Shown: piece by piece, positions 63,863 through 64,000 of the stretch
Numbering within the stretch: position 1 is the stretch's first letter
How the letters are laid out: each line of letters starts with the position of its first letter
Origin: Xanthobacteraceae bacterium
GTDB taxonomy: Bacteria; Pseudomonadota; Alphaproteobacteria; Rhizobiales; Xanthobacteraceae
Direction: 5' to 3'
Length of the DNA stretch: 64,000 bases
Assembly (NCBI GenBank): GCA_019750915.1
Contig: JAIENY010000009.1
Span: forward strand, 1-64,000
The notes under the pieces: generated by a model
The model's input: only the letters and a program-made list of their open reading frames with translations
Databases searched by the model: none
Told to the model about the DNA's origin: nothing
Translations under genes and position numbers: made by a program

Positions 63863-64000
63863 ATGACATCGAAAACCGTAGCCGTCATCGGCGGGGATCC
63901 CGTCGGTCTTGCCGCCGCCGCTCACTTGATGGAACGCGGCATGACACCGATCGTGCTGGAGGCTGGAGAGCGGACCGGTCACGCGGTCAGGCAGTGGCGG
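63863..64000 (+). CDS. FAD-dependent oxidoreductase, 3' end outside the window
   Basis: The 46 residues in the window begin with TVAVIGGDPVGLAAAAHLME, a Rossmann-type dinucleotide-binding fold, and continue with PIVLEAGERTGHAV, where the Glu would bind the FAD ribose. The Gly-x-Gly-x-x-Gly motif reads GGDPVG. Flavoproteins of the ArsO or related type are frequent in ars operons beside ArsR. The exact family cannot be decided from this N-terminal piece. Confidence 0.8.
   Translation, partial: MTSKTVAVIGGDPVGLAAAAHLMERGMTPIVLEAGERTGHAVRQWR

Overview
The window is high-GC DNA that reads as an alphaproteobacterium of the Bradyrhizobium/Afipia/Nitrobacter/Rhodopseudomonas group. The inference rests on protein character, a SigF-NrsF sigma/anti-sigma pair like that of Caulobacter, OpgC and FkbM-type envelope genes, and small exported proteins of a type known from that group. 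No database search was possible. Almost every gene concerns metal or metalloid stress, and the many gene fragments between intact operons indicate a mosaic metal-resistance island built by repeated insertion and decay.

Layout. (1) 1-10920: a czc-type divalent-metal efflux operon (TolC-like protein cut by the window edge, CzcB, a PII-like protein, CzcA), then a ZntA/CadA-type P-ATPase, an encapsulin-type ferritin without its shell gene, a frameshifted PilZ gene, two unknown genes and a CDF exporter. (2) 10921-12930: a scar region with an IS630-like remnant, one small exported protein, a degenerate tRNA-Gly and pieces of an FkbM methyltransferase and a formate/nitrite transporter. (3) 12937-28068: copper genes: a CopA-type ATPase divergent from a CsoR regulator, a CusC-like protein, a multicopper oxidase, a cytochrome, CusF-like protein, a membrane-oxidase fusion, CopC, CopD and a DUF411 protein, interrupted by envelope genes (FemAB-like, FkbM, OpgC). 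(4) 28101-35831: an acyltransferase, then CusF-CusA-CusB and a membrane/Met-rich gene pair, all on the minus strand. (5) 36130-42862: the NrsF/SigF pair, several decayed genes and a second OpgC. (6) 42863-55774: a long plus-strand cluster of periplasmic copper, thiol-redox and cytochrome genes. (7) 55984-60289: a serine protease, a broken NrsF, a methyltransferase, a decayed CusA and another cytochrome. (8) 60314-64000: an ars cluster (ArsH, broken ArsC, ACR3, a second ArsC, two ArsR, start of a flavoprotein).

How it works together. Cytoplasmic copper and zinc/cadmium would be exported by the P-ATPases and the CDF. Periplasmic metal would be expelled by the two RND pumps, CzcCBA (divalent motif) and CusCBA (monovalent motif). 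CusF, CopC, DUF411, PCuAC, SCO and Met-rich proteins would bind copper, and three multicopper oxidases could oxidise Cu(I). The most striking regulatory signal is a set of seven GTAACC-N16-CGAA promoters between 35125 and 42719. Most carry the inverted repeat TCACG-N4-CGTGA just upstream. They sit before sigF itself, cusBA, the membrane/Met-rich pair, small exported proteins and opgC, and define a local SigF regulon.

The strongest candidate for an undescribed system is 44075-55774. It combines copper chaperones, two thioredoxin-like proteins, DsbA, CcdA, an SCO protein, PCuAC, a Cox11-cytochrome c fusion, cytochromes with an unfamiliar C-terminal domain, a multicopper oxidase and an Asp-box propeller, yet has no cytochrome oxidase subunits.
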